Shown here: positions 25,311 to 34,549 of the stretch, in pieces | Position numbering within the stretch: position 1 is the stretch's first letter | How the letters are laid out: every line of letters begins with the position of its first letter | Assembly (NCBI GenBank): GCA_964513215.1 | Contig: CAZELU010000001.1 | Location: 1-64,000 of the forward strand | Direction: 5' to 3' | Origin: Casp-actino8 sp964513215 | GTDB taxonomy: Bacteria > Actinomycetota > Acidimicrobiia > Acidimicrobiales > Ilumatobacteraceae | DNA length: 64,000 nucleotides | Made by a program: the position numbers and the translations under genes | Notes under the pieces: model-generated | The model's database searches: none | The model's input: only the letters and a program-made list of their open reading frames with translations | What the model was told of the DNA's origin: nothing

Positions 25311-26130
25311 CGGATGCCGCCGACCCTCTCGGCAACCAGTTCGGTGGCCCACGGAATCGCTTCGAGGCGCTCACGTGGGATGGGCTTGGTGGAGACGACG
25401 CTGTATCCGTAGTCACCCGACTCGATACGAGCGAGAGCGGCATCGATTTCGATGACGATCTGACGGTCTTGATCGGACAGCACCTTGGCGCGCTCACGCT
25501 CGACCGCGAGGGTGTCGCCGTCGCCGCCTTCTTCGTCGAACTGATCGTCACCCATGCCGGCGGCTTCGATGAGGAGATTGCGTTCGAACTCGAGTTGTTC
25601 GGCTTGGCCGAGGTACTCGGCTCGTTTGGCCACGAGCAACTGCCGTTGCGCCCGCAAGAACGCGAGGTCGAAGTCCTTGTTGGAGACGATGCCGTCCTTG
25701 GAGATCGGGCGCTTGCCCGGGACCGGCGGCTTGACGAACGGTTTGGGTGCCGGCGGCTTGGGTGGAGTCTTGGGCGGCTTGGGAGGCTTGGGTGCTGGGG
25801 CGGCAACGACCTTCTTCGGGGCGACGGCTTTGGCGGGAGCGGCGGCCTTCTTCGGGACGACCTTGGTGGGGGCCGCCTTCTTCGGCGCCGCCTTCTTCGG
25901 AACAGCCTTCTTGGGCACAACCTTCTTGGGTGCCGCTTTCTTCGGCGCCGCCTTCTTCGGAACGGCCTTCTTGGGCGCAGGCTTCTTGGGCNNNNNNNNN
26001 NNNNNNNNNNNNNNNNNNNNNNNNNNNNNNNNNNNNNNNNNNNNNNNNNNNNNNNNNNNNNNNNNNNNNNNNNNNNNNNNNNNNNNNNNNNCTTCTTGGG
26101 GGCTGGCTTCTTCTTCGTGGAGGTGGCCAT
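25307..26130 (-). CDS. DksA/TraR-like protein with lysine-rich repeat tail, broken by a gap
   Basis: The C-terminal part (about 130 residues) is DksA/TraR-like: a coiled coil (FLRAQRQLLVAKRAEYL) and a globular end GDYGYSVVSTKPIPRERLEAIPWA. The four zinc cysteines of DksA are all replaced (YGYSVVST where relatives have YGxCxxCG). The N-terminus starts MATSTKKKPAPKK and continues as PKKxx pentads in 20-residue repeats. An assembly gap cuts the repeat, and the two sides are out of frame by the 100-N length, so the real gap is not 100 bases. The stop overlaps the lspA start. Such genes sit before lspA in many actinobacteria. RNA polymerase binding is inferred. Confidence 0.82.
25872..25991 (-). 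repeat. 60-bp tandem repeat coding PKKxx pentads
   Basis: Two adjacent 60-base units (25872-25931 and 25932-25991) agree at about 54 of 60 positions and encode 20-residue blocks of four PKKxx pentads. Related shorter units continue toward 25840 and on the far side of the N run at 26092-26120. The repeat is the likely cause of the assembly break. Confidence 0.85.
25992..26091. other. Assembly gap, 100 N
   Basis: A placeholder of exactly 100 N inside the PKKxx repeat. To keep the reading frame of the flanking gene, the true length must leave remainder 2 when divided by 3, whereas 100 leaves remainder 1. Confidence 0.95.
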
Positions 26131-26142
26131 GGCGTGCGCAGG

Positions 26143-29100
26143 CTACCTCGTGCGTGTGACCCCGATGTGGACGTCGTCGTCATCGAGTGACGCATTGGGC
26201 TCACCGGCACCGAAACTCACCGAATCAGCCAAGGTTTCGGCAGCGACCATGTCGAGGTGCGGTTGGATCTGACGTCGAACCGACTCGGGAACACCCAGAG
26301 TCACATCGATTCGGTCGGATACGTCGAGACCGGCGTCACGCCGGGCCTGCTGCACGAGACGAATGAGGTCACGTGCGGTTCCTTCGGCGGCCAGTTCGGG
26401 AGTCACTTCGGTGTCGAGCGTGATCGTTCCGTCTCCACCCGACAACGTCGTGCTGGCCGACCCCTCGGCCGCCGCCAACTTCAACGTGTACTCGCCATCG
26501 AACAACTCGATGTCTCCAGCGATCACTCGATCGCCGTCCTTCTTCCAGTTGCCGGCCTTGACCGCACGAATGACTTCTTGGGTGCGCGGACCGAGGCGCG
26601 GACCCAGAGCAGCAGGGATCGGCTGCAGAACGAACGAGGCGTCGCTGGCCGCTTCGACACTCAAGACCACCGACTTCACGTTCACTTCGTCGGCAATGAT
26701 GTCGACGTACGGGCGCAGCGCTTCGGCGCCGGCGAACGACACGGTGAGCGAACGCAGCGGAAGGCGAACCCGACGCCCGTGCGCCTTGCGCACCGACAGT
26801 GTGGCCGAGCACACGTCGCGCACGCGGTCCATCGCATCGACCAACGATCGATCGGTTGGCAGCGACGAGAGGGCAGGCCAATCGGCGAGGTGAACCGAAC
26901 CGCCACCGGTGAGACCGCCGTACACCTCGTCGGTGACCAACGGGAGCAACGGGGCGGCAACTCGACACACGGTCTCGAGCACGGTGTGCAGGGTGTCGAT
27001 CGCGTCGGTGTCACCGGCCCAGAAGCGGTCGCGGGAGCGGCGGATGTACCAATTGGTCAGCACATCGAGGAAGTCGCGCACGTTGGCACAGGCCGAAAAG
27101 AGGTCGTACGCATCGAAGTCGCGGGTCGTCGCATCGACGAGATCGGCGGTCTTGGCCAGGATGTAGCGGTCGAGCACGTGGGGTGAATCGGTACGCACCG
27201 AACCGGTCTTGCCTTCGGCATTGGCGTACAGCGACAAGAAGTACCACGAGTTCCAGAGCGGCAACAGAACCTGGCGAACGGTCTCGCGAATACCCGCTTC
27301 GGTGACCGAGAAATCGGCACCGCGCAAAATGGCCGACGACAACAAGTACCAGCGCATTGCGTCGGCGCCGTACTGATCGAAGACCGCCATCGGATCGGGA
27401 TAGTTGCGCAGGCTCTTCGACATCTTCTGACCGTCGTCGCCGAGCACGATGCCGTGGCTCACGCACGTGGAGAAGGCGGGCCGATCGAAGAGTGCGGTGG
27501 CGAGCACGTGCAGTGTGTAGAACCACCCACGTGTCTGCCCGATGTATTCGACGATGAAGTCGCCCGGATAGTGATTCTCGAACCACTCGCGATTCTCGAA
27601 CGGGTAATGAACCTGCGCGAAGGGCATCGAGCCGCTCTCGAACCAGCAGTCGAGGACCTCAGGAACACGACGCATCATCGAACGGCCAGTGGGGTCGTCA
27701 GGATTCGGTCGCACGAGATCATCGACAGCCGGACGGTGCAGATCGGTGACCGTCGTTCCGAAGTCGCGTTCGAGCTCGGTCAGACTGCCGTACACGTCGA
27801 TGCGCGGGTACTGCGGGTCGTCGCTCTTCCACACCGGAATGGGTGAACCCCAGAAACGATTACGGCTGATCGACCAGTCGCGAGCATTGGCCAGCCACTT
27901 GCCGAACGAGCCTTCTTTGATGTGCTCGGGCACCCACCGAATGCGCTGATTCAGTTCGACCATGCGGTCCTTGATGCGCGTCACTTCGACGAACCACGAG
28001 GAGATGGCCCGATAGACGAGCGGTTCGTTGCAGCGCCAGCAGTGGGGGTACGCGTGGTCGTACGAGTCGTGGCGAACGACGACGCCAACCGACTTCAGAT
28101 GCTTGATGATCGACGGGTTGGCTTCGAACACGTGCTGGCCGACCCAGTCGGTCACTTCAGCGGTGTAGCAACCGTGGCTGTCCATCGGACACACGACCGG
28201 GATACCCGATGCCTGACACGCGTTCTGGTCGTCTTCGCCGAAGCCAGGCGCCATGTGCACGACGCCGGTTCCGTCTTCGGTGGTCACGAAATCGGCGCCG
28301 AGAACCTGGAACGCGTTCTCGGTGTCGGCGAAGTAGGGGAACAACGGTTGATAGCGGCGACCGACCAGATCGGAGCCGCGCAGCGTGGCCACCACCTCGT
28401 TGCCGATCTCGCGCTCGTAGGCCGCCAGCCGGGCCGAGGCCACGATCAGGCGCCGACCCTCGTGCGCGACCACCGAGTACTCGACATCGGGCGCGACGGC
28501 CAGCGCGAGGTTGGAGGGCAGCGTCCACGGGGTGGTGGTCCAGGCAAGGATCTCGTCACCACTCTCGAGGCGGAATGCGACGGTGAGCGCCGGATCCTGG
28601 CGATCGCGATACACGTCGTCCATGCGCGTCTCGGTGTTGCTGAGCGGAGTCTCGCACCGCCAGCAATACGCCAACACGCGGTTGCCCTCGTAGACCAGAC
28701 CCTTGTCCCACAACGTCTTGAAAGCCCACATGACGCTCTCCATGTACGAGAGGTCGAGCGTCTTGTAGTCGTTGTCGAAGTCGACCCACCGAGCTTGGCG
28801 GGTGACATAGCGCTCCCACTCGCTCGTGTAGCGCAGCACACTCGAACGGCAGAACTCGTTGAACTTCTCGATGCCGTATTCGGTGACTTCGGGATGACCC
28901 GAGATGCCGAGTTGCTTCTCGGCTTCGACTTCGGCCGGCAATCCGTGGCAGTCCCAGCCGAAGCGCCGCTCGACTCGGCGCCCGCGCATGGTGTGGTAGC
29001 GCGGCACCGCATCCTTCACGAACCCGGTGAGTAGGTGACCGTAGTGGGGCAGACCGTTGGCGAAGGGCGGACCGTCGTAGAAGACGAACTCGTTGTCGCC

Positions 29101-29232
29101 GTTCGGCCCCGCGGGACGAGCCGACACCGAGGCCTCGAAGGCCTGCTGCGCGTGCCAGCGGTCGAGCACCGACGTTTCGATCGTCGGGAACGATGGCTGC
29201 GGTTCGACCGCCGGGTACTGATGGCCAGACAT
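26143..29232 (-). CDS. ileS: Isoleucine--tRNA ligase
   Basis: Class I synthetase that charges tRNA-Ile, 1029 residues. The HIGH motif is PHYGHLLTG, the editing (CP1) domain holds WTTTPWTLPSNLALAV, and the KMSKS motif is KMSKSLRNYPD. Sequences such as GWDCHGLPAEVEAEKQLG place it with the eukaryote-like IleS type rather than the E. coli type. The long C-terminal anticodon region is present and has no zinc-finger cysteines. The 29-base upstream gap contains a TAGCCT box but no room for a T-box leader. It sits where divIVA is usually found in actinobacteria. Confidence 0.97.
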   Translation of the reverse strand: MSGHQYPAVEPQPSFPTIETSVLDRWHAQQAFEASVSARPAGPNGDNEFVFYDGPPFANGLPHYGHLLTGFVKDAVPRYHTMRGRRVERRFGWDCHGLPAEVEAEKQLGISGHPEVTEYGIEKFNEFCRSSVLRYTSEWERYVTRQARWVDFDNDYKTLDLSYMESVMWAFKTLWDKGLVYEGNRVLAYCWRCETPLSNTETRMDDVYRDRQDPALTVAFRLESGDEILAWTTTPWTLPSNLALAVAPDVEYSVVAHEGRRLIVASARLAAYEREIGNEVVATLRGSDLVGRRYQPLFPYFADTENAFQVLGADFVTTEDGTGVVHMAPGFGEDDQNACQASGIPVVCPMDSHGCYTAEVTDWVGQHVFEANPSIIKHLKSVGVVVRHDSYDHAYPHCWRCNEPLVYRAISSWFVEVTRIKDRMVELNQRIRWVPEHIKEGSFGKWLANARDWSISRNRFWGSPIPVWKSDDPQYPRIDVYGSLTELERDFGTTVTDLHRPAVDDLVRPNPDDPTGRSMMRRVPEVLDCWFESGSMPFAQVHYPFENREWFENHYPGDFIVEYIGQTRGWFYTLHVLATALFDRPAFSTCVSHGIVLGDDGQKMSKSLRNYPDPMAVFDQYGADAMRWYLLSSAILRGADFSVTEAGIRETVRQVLLPLWNSWYFLSLYANAEGKTGSVRTDSPHVLDRYILAKTADLVDATTRDFDAYDLFSACANVRDFLDVLTNWYIRRSRDRFWAGDTDAIDTLHTVLETVCRVAAPLLPLVTDEVYGGLTGGGSVHLADWPALSSLPTDRSLVDAMDRVRDVCSATLSVRKAHGRRVRLPLRSLTVSFAGAEALRPYVDIIADEVNVKSVVLSVEAASDASFVLQPIPAALGPRLGPRTQEVIRAVKAGNWKKDGDRVIAGDIELFDGEYTLKLAAAEGSASTTLSGGDGTITLDTEVTPELAAEGTARDLIRLVQQARRDAGLDVSDRIDVTLGVPESVRRQIQPHLDMVAAETLADSVSFGAGEPNASLDDDDVHIGVTRTR

Positions 29233-29261
29233 GAGCGGGCCCAGGCTACGAGCGCCCGCGC

Positions 29262-29492
29262 TCAGAGCACCTGAAGGATGACGTTCAAGACCAGGATCAC
29301 GATGAGCGGCGAAAGATCGAGTCCGCCGAACGACGGCAGCGCCCGTCGCACGGGGCCCAGCACGGGTTCGGTGACGCGGTAGACGATTTCACTCACGGGG
29401 CGCGGGCCACCCCCGGGGAACCACGACAGAACCACACGCACGATCAACGCGATCTGGAACACGAAGATGATGGTGGCGATGAATCCGGACAT
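29262..29492 (-). CDS. YggT-family membrane protein
   Basis: A 76-residue membrane protein with two hydrophobic segments (about 3-23 and 58-75) around a loop PVSEIVYRVTEPVLGPVRR, the YggT signature. At about 76 residues it is the short, single-repeat form. It follows sepF by 9 bases, the standard arrangement. The family is linked to division or osmotic tolerance, but no biochemical role is established. Confidence 0.88.
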   Translation of the reverse strand: MSGFIATIIFVFQIALIVRVVLSWFPGGGPRPVSEIVYRVTEPVLGPVRRALPSFGGLDLSPLIVILVLNVILQVL

Positions 29493-29501
29493 GGGCGTAA
29501 C

Positions 29502-29996
29502 TCAGTACGCGTCGGGATTCGATCGAGCGGCTGGCTTCAAGAGGTACACACCCTTGGCGACCTTTTCGATCTTGCCGTGAAGTCCGTAGGCCAGTCCGCT
29601 CGAGAAGTCGACCATGCGGCGTGCGACTTCGGCATCGCAGCCCTCGGTGTTGAGGATCACGGGGTGGCCGTCGCGATAACGATTGGCCACTTCCTGGATG
29701 TCGTTGAAACGAATGGCCTTCACGGTGTACGGCTCACCGGGAGCACCCGGGGTGCCGATGGTTCGCACACTCGATGTCTGGCGGCCCGAGATCGGACGCG
29801 GCTGAATCGACGAGTCATCGACTGCGGGACGCCGGGCCGGAACGGGCTCGGTGTCGCGCGGTGTGACCTGACGGGCCACCGGACGAGACGGCTCGTCGTA
29901 CGTCGTGCGATCGGCCGCTTGCGGCTCGTCGTAATCGTCGTACGCGTCGTCCTCGCCGAGACCGAGGTAATCCATCGCTCGCCGGAAAATCGACAT
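29502..29996 (-). CDS. sepF: Cell division protein SepF
   Basis: Cytoplasmic ring-forming protein that anchors FtsZ to the membrane in bacteria without FtsA. It has 164 residues. The N-terminal amphipathic helix MSIFRRAMDYLGLG binds membrane, an acidic and arginine-rich linker follows (about 16-80), and the SepF core begins TVKAIRFNDIQEVANRYRDG with the glycine-rich end GLAYGLHGKIEKV. A longer frame upstream of ATG 29996 overlaps yggS. Its partner site, the FtsZ C-terminal peptide, is encoded at 31355. Confidence 0.95.
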   Translation of the reverse strand: MSIFRRAMDYLGLGEDDAYDDYDEPQAADRTTYDEPSRPVARQVTPRDTEPVPARRPAVDDSSIQPRPISGRQTSSVRTIGTPGAPGEPYTVKAIRFNDIQEVANRYRDGHPVILNTEGCDAEVARRMVDFSSGLAYGLHGKIEKVAKGVYLLKPAARSNPDAY

Positions 29997-30021
29997 GGTG
30001 GCCGAATCGTACTCCAGGGGT

Positions 30022-30668
<647 letters not shown>

Positions 30669-30672
<4 letters not shown>

Positions 30673-31349
30673 GCTGGCGGCTCCCCGATCCAGGCACCGA
30701 ACACGTGTCGCTGGCTCTCACGACGGACGCGATGCGAGAAGAAGGCGTCGGCGCGGCACCCGGTGCAACGACCCACATCGACGATCGACGCGATACCCAA
30801 CCGAGCGAGAACGATGCGGATCGCGGCGTTCACATCGAAGGCCGGTCGCGACTCACGGGTGACTCCGCACACTGCCGCGCCGAAACGGTGGGCCAGTCGG
30901 TCGAGGTCGTCGGATCCGAACTCGTAACAGCACGCCCGAATGTGCGGTCCGATGATCGCGCCCCGAAGCGAATCACCCGTCGACACCATGGTGTCGACCG
31001 CCGATTCGACGACACCGTCCTCGAGTCCGCGCCAACCGGCGTGCACGACCGCGATCGACCGGTCCCCCACCAGTCCGATCGGTGCACAATCGCCGACCCA
31101 CACTCCGATCGGCGTCGACACGGCCGATGTCACGATGGCGTCTCCGTCACGACCACAGTGTTCACCGGCGGCGCTGACGACACGTACCACCGAGCCATGC
31201 TCTTCGGTGAGCAACGTCCAACGCTCGGAGTGAATGGTGGACGTGACCCGACTCCAATCGGGACCGTCGAGACGTGCATCACCGTCACGGCGCGTTCCGA
31301 TGGCGAAGGTGACCTCGGGTCGACTGGGCCAGGCCACCAGGGCGGCCAC
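30669..31349 (-). CDS. pgeF: Laccase-domain (PgeF/YfiH) protein
   Basis: A 226-residue member of the former DUF152 family. Relatives act as purine nucleoside phosphorylases or deaminases, and E. coli YfiH edits wrong peptidoglycan precursors. The copper/zinc-type signature residues are visible: VGDCAPIGLVG, VVHAGWRGLEDGVV, IGPHIRACCYE and CTGC. The start is GTG and the gene follows ftsZ by 5 bases. The peptidoglycan-editing role fits its dcw neighbours but is inferred. Confidence 0.88.
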
Positions 31350-31354
31350 GACGG

Positions 31355-32467
31355 TTACTTCAAGAACGACGGAACGTCGAAATCGTCGTCACCGTCACCG
31401 TCGCCGAACGACAGCGGATCGGACGAGAAGATGTCCTTGGACGGCGCCGACGGACGCGCGTCCTTCGGAGCCGAGCGGCCGGAGGGTCGCGCGGTGGGCT
31501 TCACCTGCGGCGCACCGTCCCATCGATCGAAGCCGGCCGCGATGACGGTGACCTTGACCTCGTCGCCCATCTCGTCGTTGATGACGGTTCCGAAGATGAT
31601 GTTGGCGTCCTGATGCGCGATGCCGTGAATGATCTCGGCGGCTTCGTTCATCTCCATGAGGGTCATCGTGGACGGACCGGTGACGTTGAGCAGGACACCG
31701 CGTGCACCTTCGATGGACGCCTCGAGCAGATTGCTCGACAACGCCTTGAGCGCGGCGTCGCGCGCACGGCTGTCGCCACTGGCGGTACCGATACCCATGA
31801 GCGCCGAACCGGCGTTCTGCAACGTCATCTTCACGTCGGCGAAGTCGGTGTTGATGAGACCCGGATTGGTGATGAGTTCGGAAATACCCGACACGCCGCT
31901 GTACAGAACCTCGTCAGCCTTGCTGAAGGCTTCGATGACGGTGTCGCGTGAGTCGACGACCGACAGCAGACGATCGTTCGGGACGACGATGAGCGTGTCG
32001 ACCTTTTCCTTGAGCTTGGCGATACCGGAGTCGGCCTGCACCGCACGGCGACGGCCTTCGAACGAGAACGGACGCGTGACGATGCCGATGGTCAAAGCAC
32101 CGACGCTCTTGGCGATCTCGGCCACGATGGGCGCGGCACCGGTTCCGGTTCCGCCGCCCTCGCCAGCAGCGATGAAGACCATGTCGGAGCCCTTGAGCGC
32201 GTCCTCGATCTCGTCGCGATGCGCCTCGGCGGCCTGACGACCCACTTCAGGGTCGCTGCCAGCGCCGAGACCACGGGTGAGTTCACGGCCGATGTCGAGC
32301 TTCAACTCGGCGTCGCTCGTCATCAGCGCCTGGATGTCGGTGTTGATGGCGATGAACTCGACACCACGGAGGTTGCGCTCGATCATGCGGTTGACGGCGT
32401 TGACTCCGCCTCCGCCCACGCCGACCACCTTGATCTGGCAGATGTAGTTGTTGCGGCTCCCGGCCAT
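31355..32467 (-). CDS. ftsZ: Cell division protein FtsZ
   Basis: Tubulin-like GTPase that forms the Z ring, 370 residues. The GTP-binding T4 loop GGGTGTG is at 104-110, the first glycine loop is VVGVGGGGVNAV, and NTDFADVK is the T7 region. After an acidic, G/D-rich linker it ends DDDFDVPSFLK, the conserved C-terminal peptide that binds SepF. A second ATG 30 bases upstream would add 10 residues; the start at 32467 has GGAGGAG right before it and begins with the normal short tail. Confidence 0.98.
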   Translation of the reverse strand: MAGSRNNYICQIKVVGVGGGGVNAVNRMIERNLRGVEFIAINTDIQALMTSDAELKLDIGRELTRGLGAGSDPEVGRQAAEAHRDEIEDALKGSDMVFIAAGEGGGTGTGAAPIVAEIAKSVGALTIGIVTRPFSFEGRRRAVQADSGIAKLKEKVDTLIVVPNDRLLSVVDSRDTVIEAFSKADEVLYSGVSGISELITNPGLINTDFADVKMTLQNAGSALMGIGTASGDSRARDAALKALSSNLLEASIEGARGVLLNVTGPSTMTLMEMNEAAEIIHGIAHQDANIIFGTVINDEMGDEVKVTVIAAGFDRWDGAPQVKPTARPSGRSAPKDARPSAPSKDIFSSDPLSFGDGDGDDDFDVPSFLK

Positions 32468-32537
32468 CGACTCCTCCGATTCAGAGTTGGGGCACATTCT
32501 CGCAGTTCAGGGCCATGGGTGGTGGGATACCCGGACC
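32468..32537 (-). promoter_or_regulatory. ftsQ-ftsZ spacer with ribosome site
   Basis: This 70-base spacer is the longest inside the cell-wall cluster. It holds the ftsZ ribosome site GGAGGAG. An ftsZ promoter here is common in other bacteria, but I see no convincing -35/-10 pair. Confidence 0.35.
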
Positions 32538-33626
32538 TCAGCGGACGCTCGGCTCGCCGGTCGAGACGTCGATCACCGAATACGACCGCGACCCCTGCCG
32601 CTTGATCTCGTTGACCACGCCGACCAATTTGTCCTGGAACCCCTCGGGTCGGCCGAACAGCACCGTGACCCCGTCGGTCAACTCGAGGGACAACTCCCCC
32701 TCCGGGCTGGCGGCGGCCGAGATCACGCGTAGGCGCAGGTCGCGGGGCAGAGCGTTGAGGAGTTGGACTGCACCGAGGAACGGTTGGCCCACGAGATCAC
32801 CTGGGGTCAGGTTGGGGCCGGTTCCTCGGATGGGCGGGTAGTCGACCGGGTCGCCTTCGATGACGTCGAGCACACGGCCATCGATGTCGATCACACGGTT
32901 GAAACCATCGACGGCCCGGAAGAACGCCATCGGTGTGCGTTCGGCGATTTGGATCATCACGCGCGAGGGAAGATGCATCGACACCCGTGCCGCCTTGATC
33001 CAGGGAATCGCTTCGAGATCGGACTCGGCTCCCGACAAGTCGGCCGTGAGGATCGGGTCGCCCTTCAGCGATGCGACGACTTCGCCGACTCGCTCGGGGT
33101 CGGCGTAGACGACGCCCTCCACGTCGACCTGGCGGATCGACAGGATCGGACTCGCCAGCAACAAGAGTGCGACGAGTGCCGCCGCGACCACACCGCCGAC
33201 CACCACGACCCAACGCAGACGTCGACGCCCAGCCGCGCGCCGAACCGCAATACGTCGCTCGCGGAATCGCGAGCGTCCGATGGGAGCCGCTTGCGTGCCG
33301 CGTTCGGCCCGCGGCGCGTCGTCGGAGATCACGAACCGGGTCTTGCCGCCCACACTCTTCTTCGCTGGCCCCGACGGCTTGTTCGACGTCTTGGCGGTCG
33401 ACGTCTTGGCGGTCGACGGCTTGTTCGGCGTCTTGGCGGATGAACTGCGCGAGCGCTTGGCCCAACCGATCAGATCGGGTCGGGGCAGACGACGCCTGGG
33501 TTCGCGAACCTTCGTGCGCGACACGTCGCGCTCATCGTCACCGTGATCATCATCGTTCTCGTGCTCAGTGAACGCCGAGGCGAGTTCGGCCTCCACATCG
33601 GGATCGACGTCGTCGAAACTCGTCAT
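32538..33626 (-). CDS. ftsQ: Cell division protein FtsQ/DivIB
   Basis: Bitopic divisome protein of 362 residues. A long cytoplasmic N-terminus (1-135) contains a K/T/S/P low-complexity stretch (AKTPNKPSTAKTSTAKTS) and a basic patch. One transmembrane helix follows (about 138-160), then the extracytoplasmic POTRA domain from ILSIRQVDVEGV and the FtsQ beta domain to the end. It normally recruits FtsB/FtsL and FtsW/FtsI. The ATG overlaps the murB stop. Confidence 0.9.
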   Translation of the reverse strand: MTSFDDVDPDVEAELASAFTEHENDDDHGDDERDVSRTKVREPRRRLPRPDLIGWAKRSRSSSAKTPNKPSTAKTSTAKTSNKPSGPAKKSVGGKTRFVISDDAPRAERGTQAAPIGRSRFRERRIAVRRAAGRRRLRWVVVVGGVVAAALVALLLLASPILSIRQVDVEGVVYADPERVGEVVASLKGDPILTADLSGAESDLEAIPWIKAARVSMHLPSRVMIQIAERTPMAFFRAVDGFNRVIDIDGRVLDVIEGDPVDYPPIRGTGPNLTPGDLVGQPFLGAVQLLNALPRDLRLRVISAAASPEGELSLELTDGVTVLFGRPEGFQDKLVGVVNEIKRQGSRSYSVIDVSTGEPSVR

Positions 33627-34549
33627 GCGAAACCGACCAAACGGACTTCGGAGCGCAGATCGTGCCCCGATTCGGACAACACGAGGTCGTGGACGTGGCG
33701 CATCACGGCCATCACATCGGATGCCCTTCCGCCCTCGTCGGCCTGGATGAAGTTGGCGTGCTTGGCCGACACCTCAGCCGTTCCGATGCGAAAACCCCGC
33801 AGACCGGCTCGATCGATGAGCTCACCAGCCGACAACACACCCGGAATCGGATTCACGAACACCGAACCAGCATTCTGACCTCCGGGCTGGTTCTCCCGGC
33901 GCCATTTGACGATGTCGTCGATCACTCTCTGAGCCTCGGTCGCGTCACCCGGTTCGACCCGTAGGCGCGCTTCCACGACCACACGGCGATCGTCGAGATC
34001 GGATCCGCGGAAGCGCAGTCCGAGTTCGTGGTGAGTCCAGGTGCGCGTGGCGCCCGTGGAGAGATCGACCACAAGGACGTCCACGAGCGAGGCCGCCATG
34101 TCGGAGCCATGCCCACCGGCGTTCATGCGCACCGCACCACCCACCGATCCGGGGACACCAACTGCCCACTCGAGTCCGCACCAGCCGGCTGCGGCGGTGC
34201 GACGAGCGAGGATCGGCAAACTCGTGGCCGCGCCGACGCGCACGATCGGACTCGACACACCGTGATCGGGCAACTCGACGAACGTCGCGAAATCTCCGAG
34301 TTGTAGCACCACTCCGTCGAAGCCGTCGTCGGCCACCAGCATGTTGCTCCCGCGGCCGATCACGAGTGTCGTTACGTCGAGCGCACTGCAGGCCGCGGCC
34401 ACTCGATCGAGTTCGGCACGTGATTCGACCGTCACGAAAGCCGCCGCCGACCCGCCCACGCGATACGTGGTGAGCGGACCAATCGGCACATCGAAACGAA
34501 TCCGATCGCCGAGACGTTTCTGGAGTTCGTCGCGCACGTCAGAGCGCAC
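33623..34549 (-). CDS. murB: UDP-N-acetylenolpyruvoylglucosamine reductase
   Basis: FAD/NADPH enzyme that completes UDP-MurNAc synthesis, 308 residues. FAD-binding residues are in TYRVGGSAAAFV and VIGRGSNMLV; VGVPGSVGGAVRMNAGGHG and NAGSVFVNP (containing the catalytic Ser) are family signatures. GTG 34549 is preceded by GAGGTG at about 8 bases and overlaps the murC end by 11 bases; GTG 34537 is an alternative start. Confidence 0.95.
   Translation of the reverse strand: MRSDVRDELQKRLGDRIRFDVPIGPLTTYRVGGSAAAFVTVESRAELDRVAAACSALDVTTLVIGRGSNMLVADDGFDGVVLQLGDFATFVELPDHGVSSPIVRVGAATSLPILARRTAAAGWCGLEWAVGVPGSVGGAVRMNAGGHGSDMAASLVDVLVVDLSTGATRTWTHHELGLRFRGSDLDDRRVVVEARLRVEPGDATEAQRVIDDIVKWRRENQPGGQNAGSVFVNPIPGVLSAGELIDRAGLRGFRIGTAEVSAKHANFIQADEGGRASDVMAVMRHVHDLVLSESGHDLRSEVRLVGFA

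Noticed and set aside
25840..26120. CRISPR-like or intergenic repeat array
   Set aside because: The repeats are in frame, encode PKKxx pentads and have no spacers, so they are coding repeats.
24967..26130. A 387-residue frame running through the second N run
   Set aside because: It is the correct frame only before the gap; after it the reading becomes an Arg/Pro-rich shadow. The true C-terminus is in another frame because the N count is a placeholder.
29233..29261. T-box leader before ileS
   Set aside because: The gap is 29 bases with no room for a T-box; the same applies before pheS.
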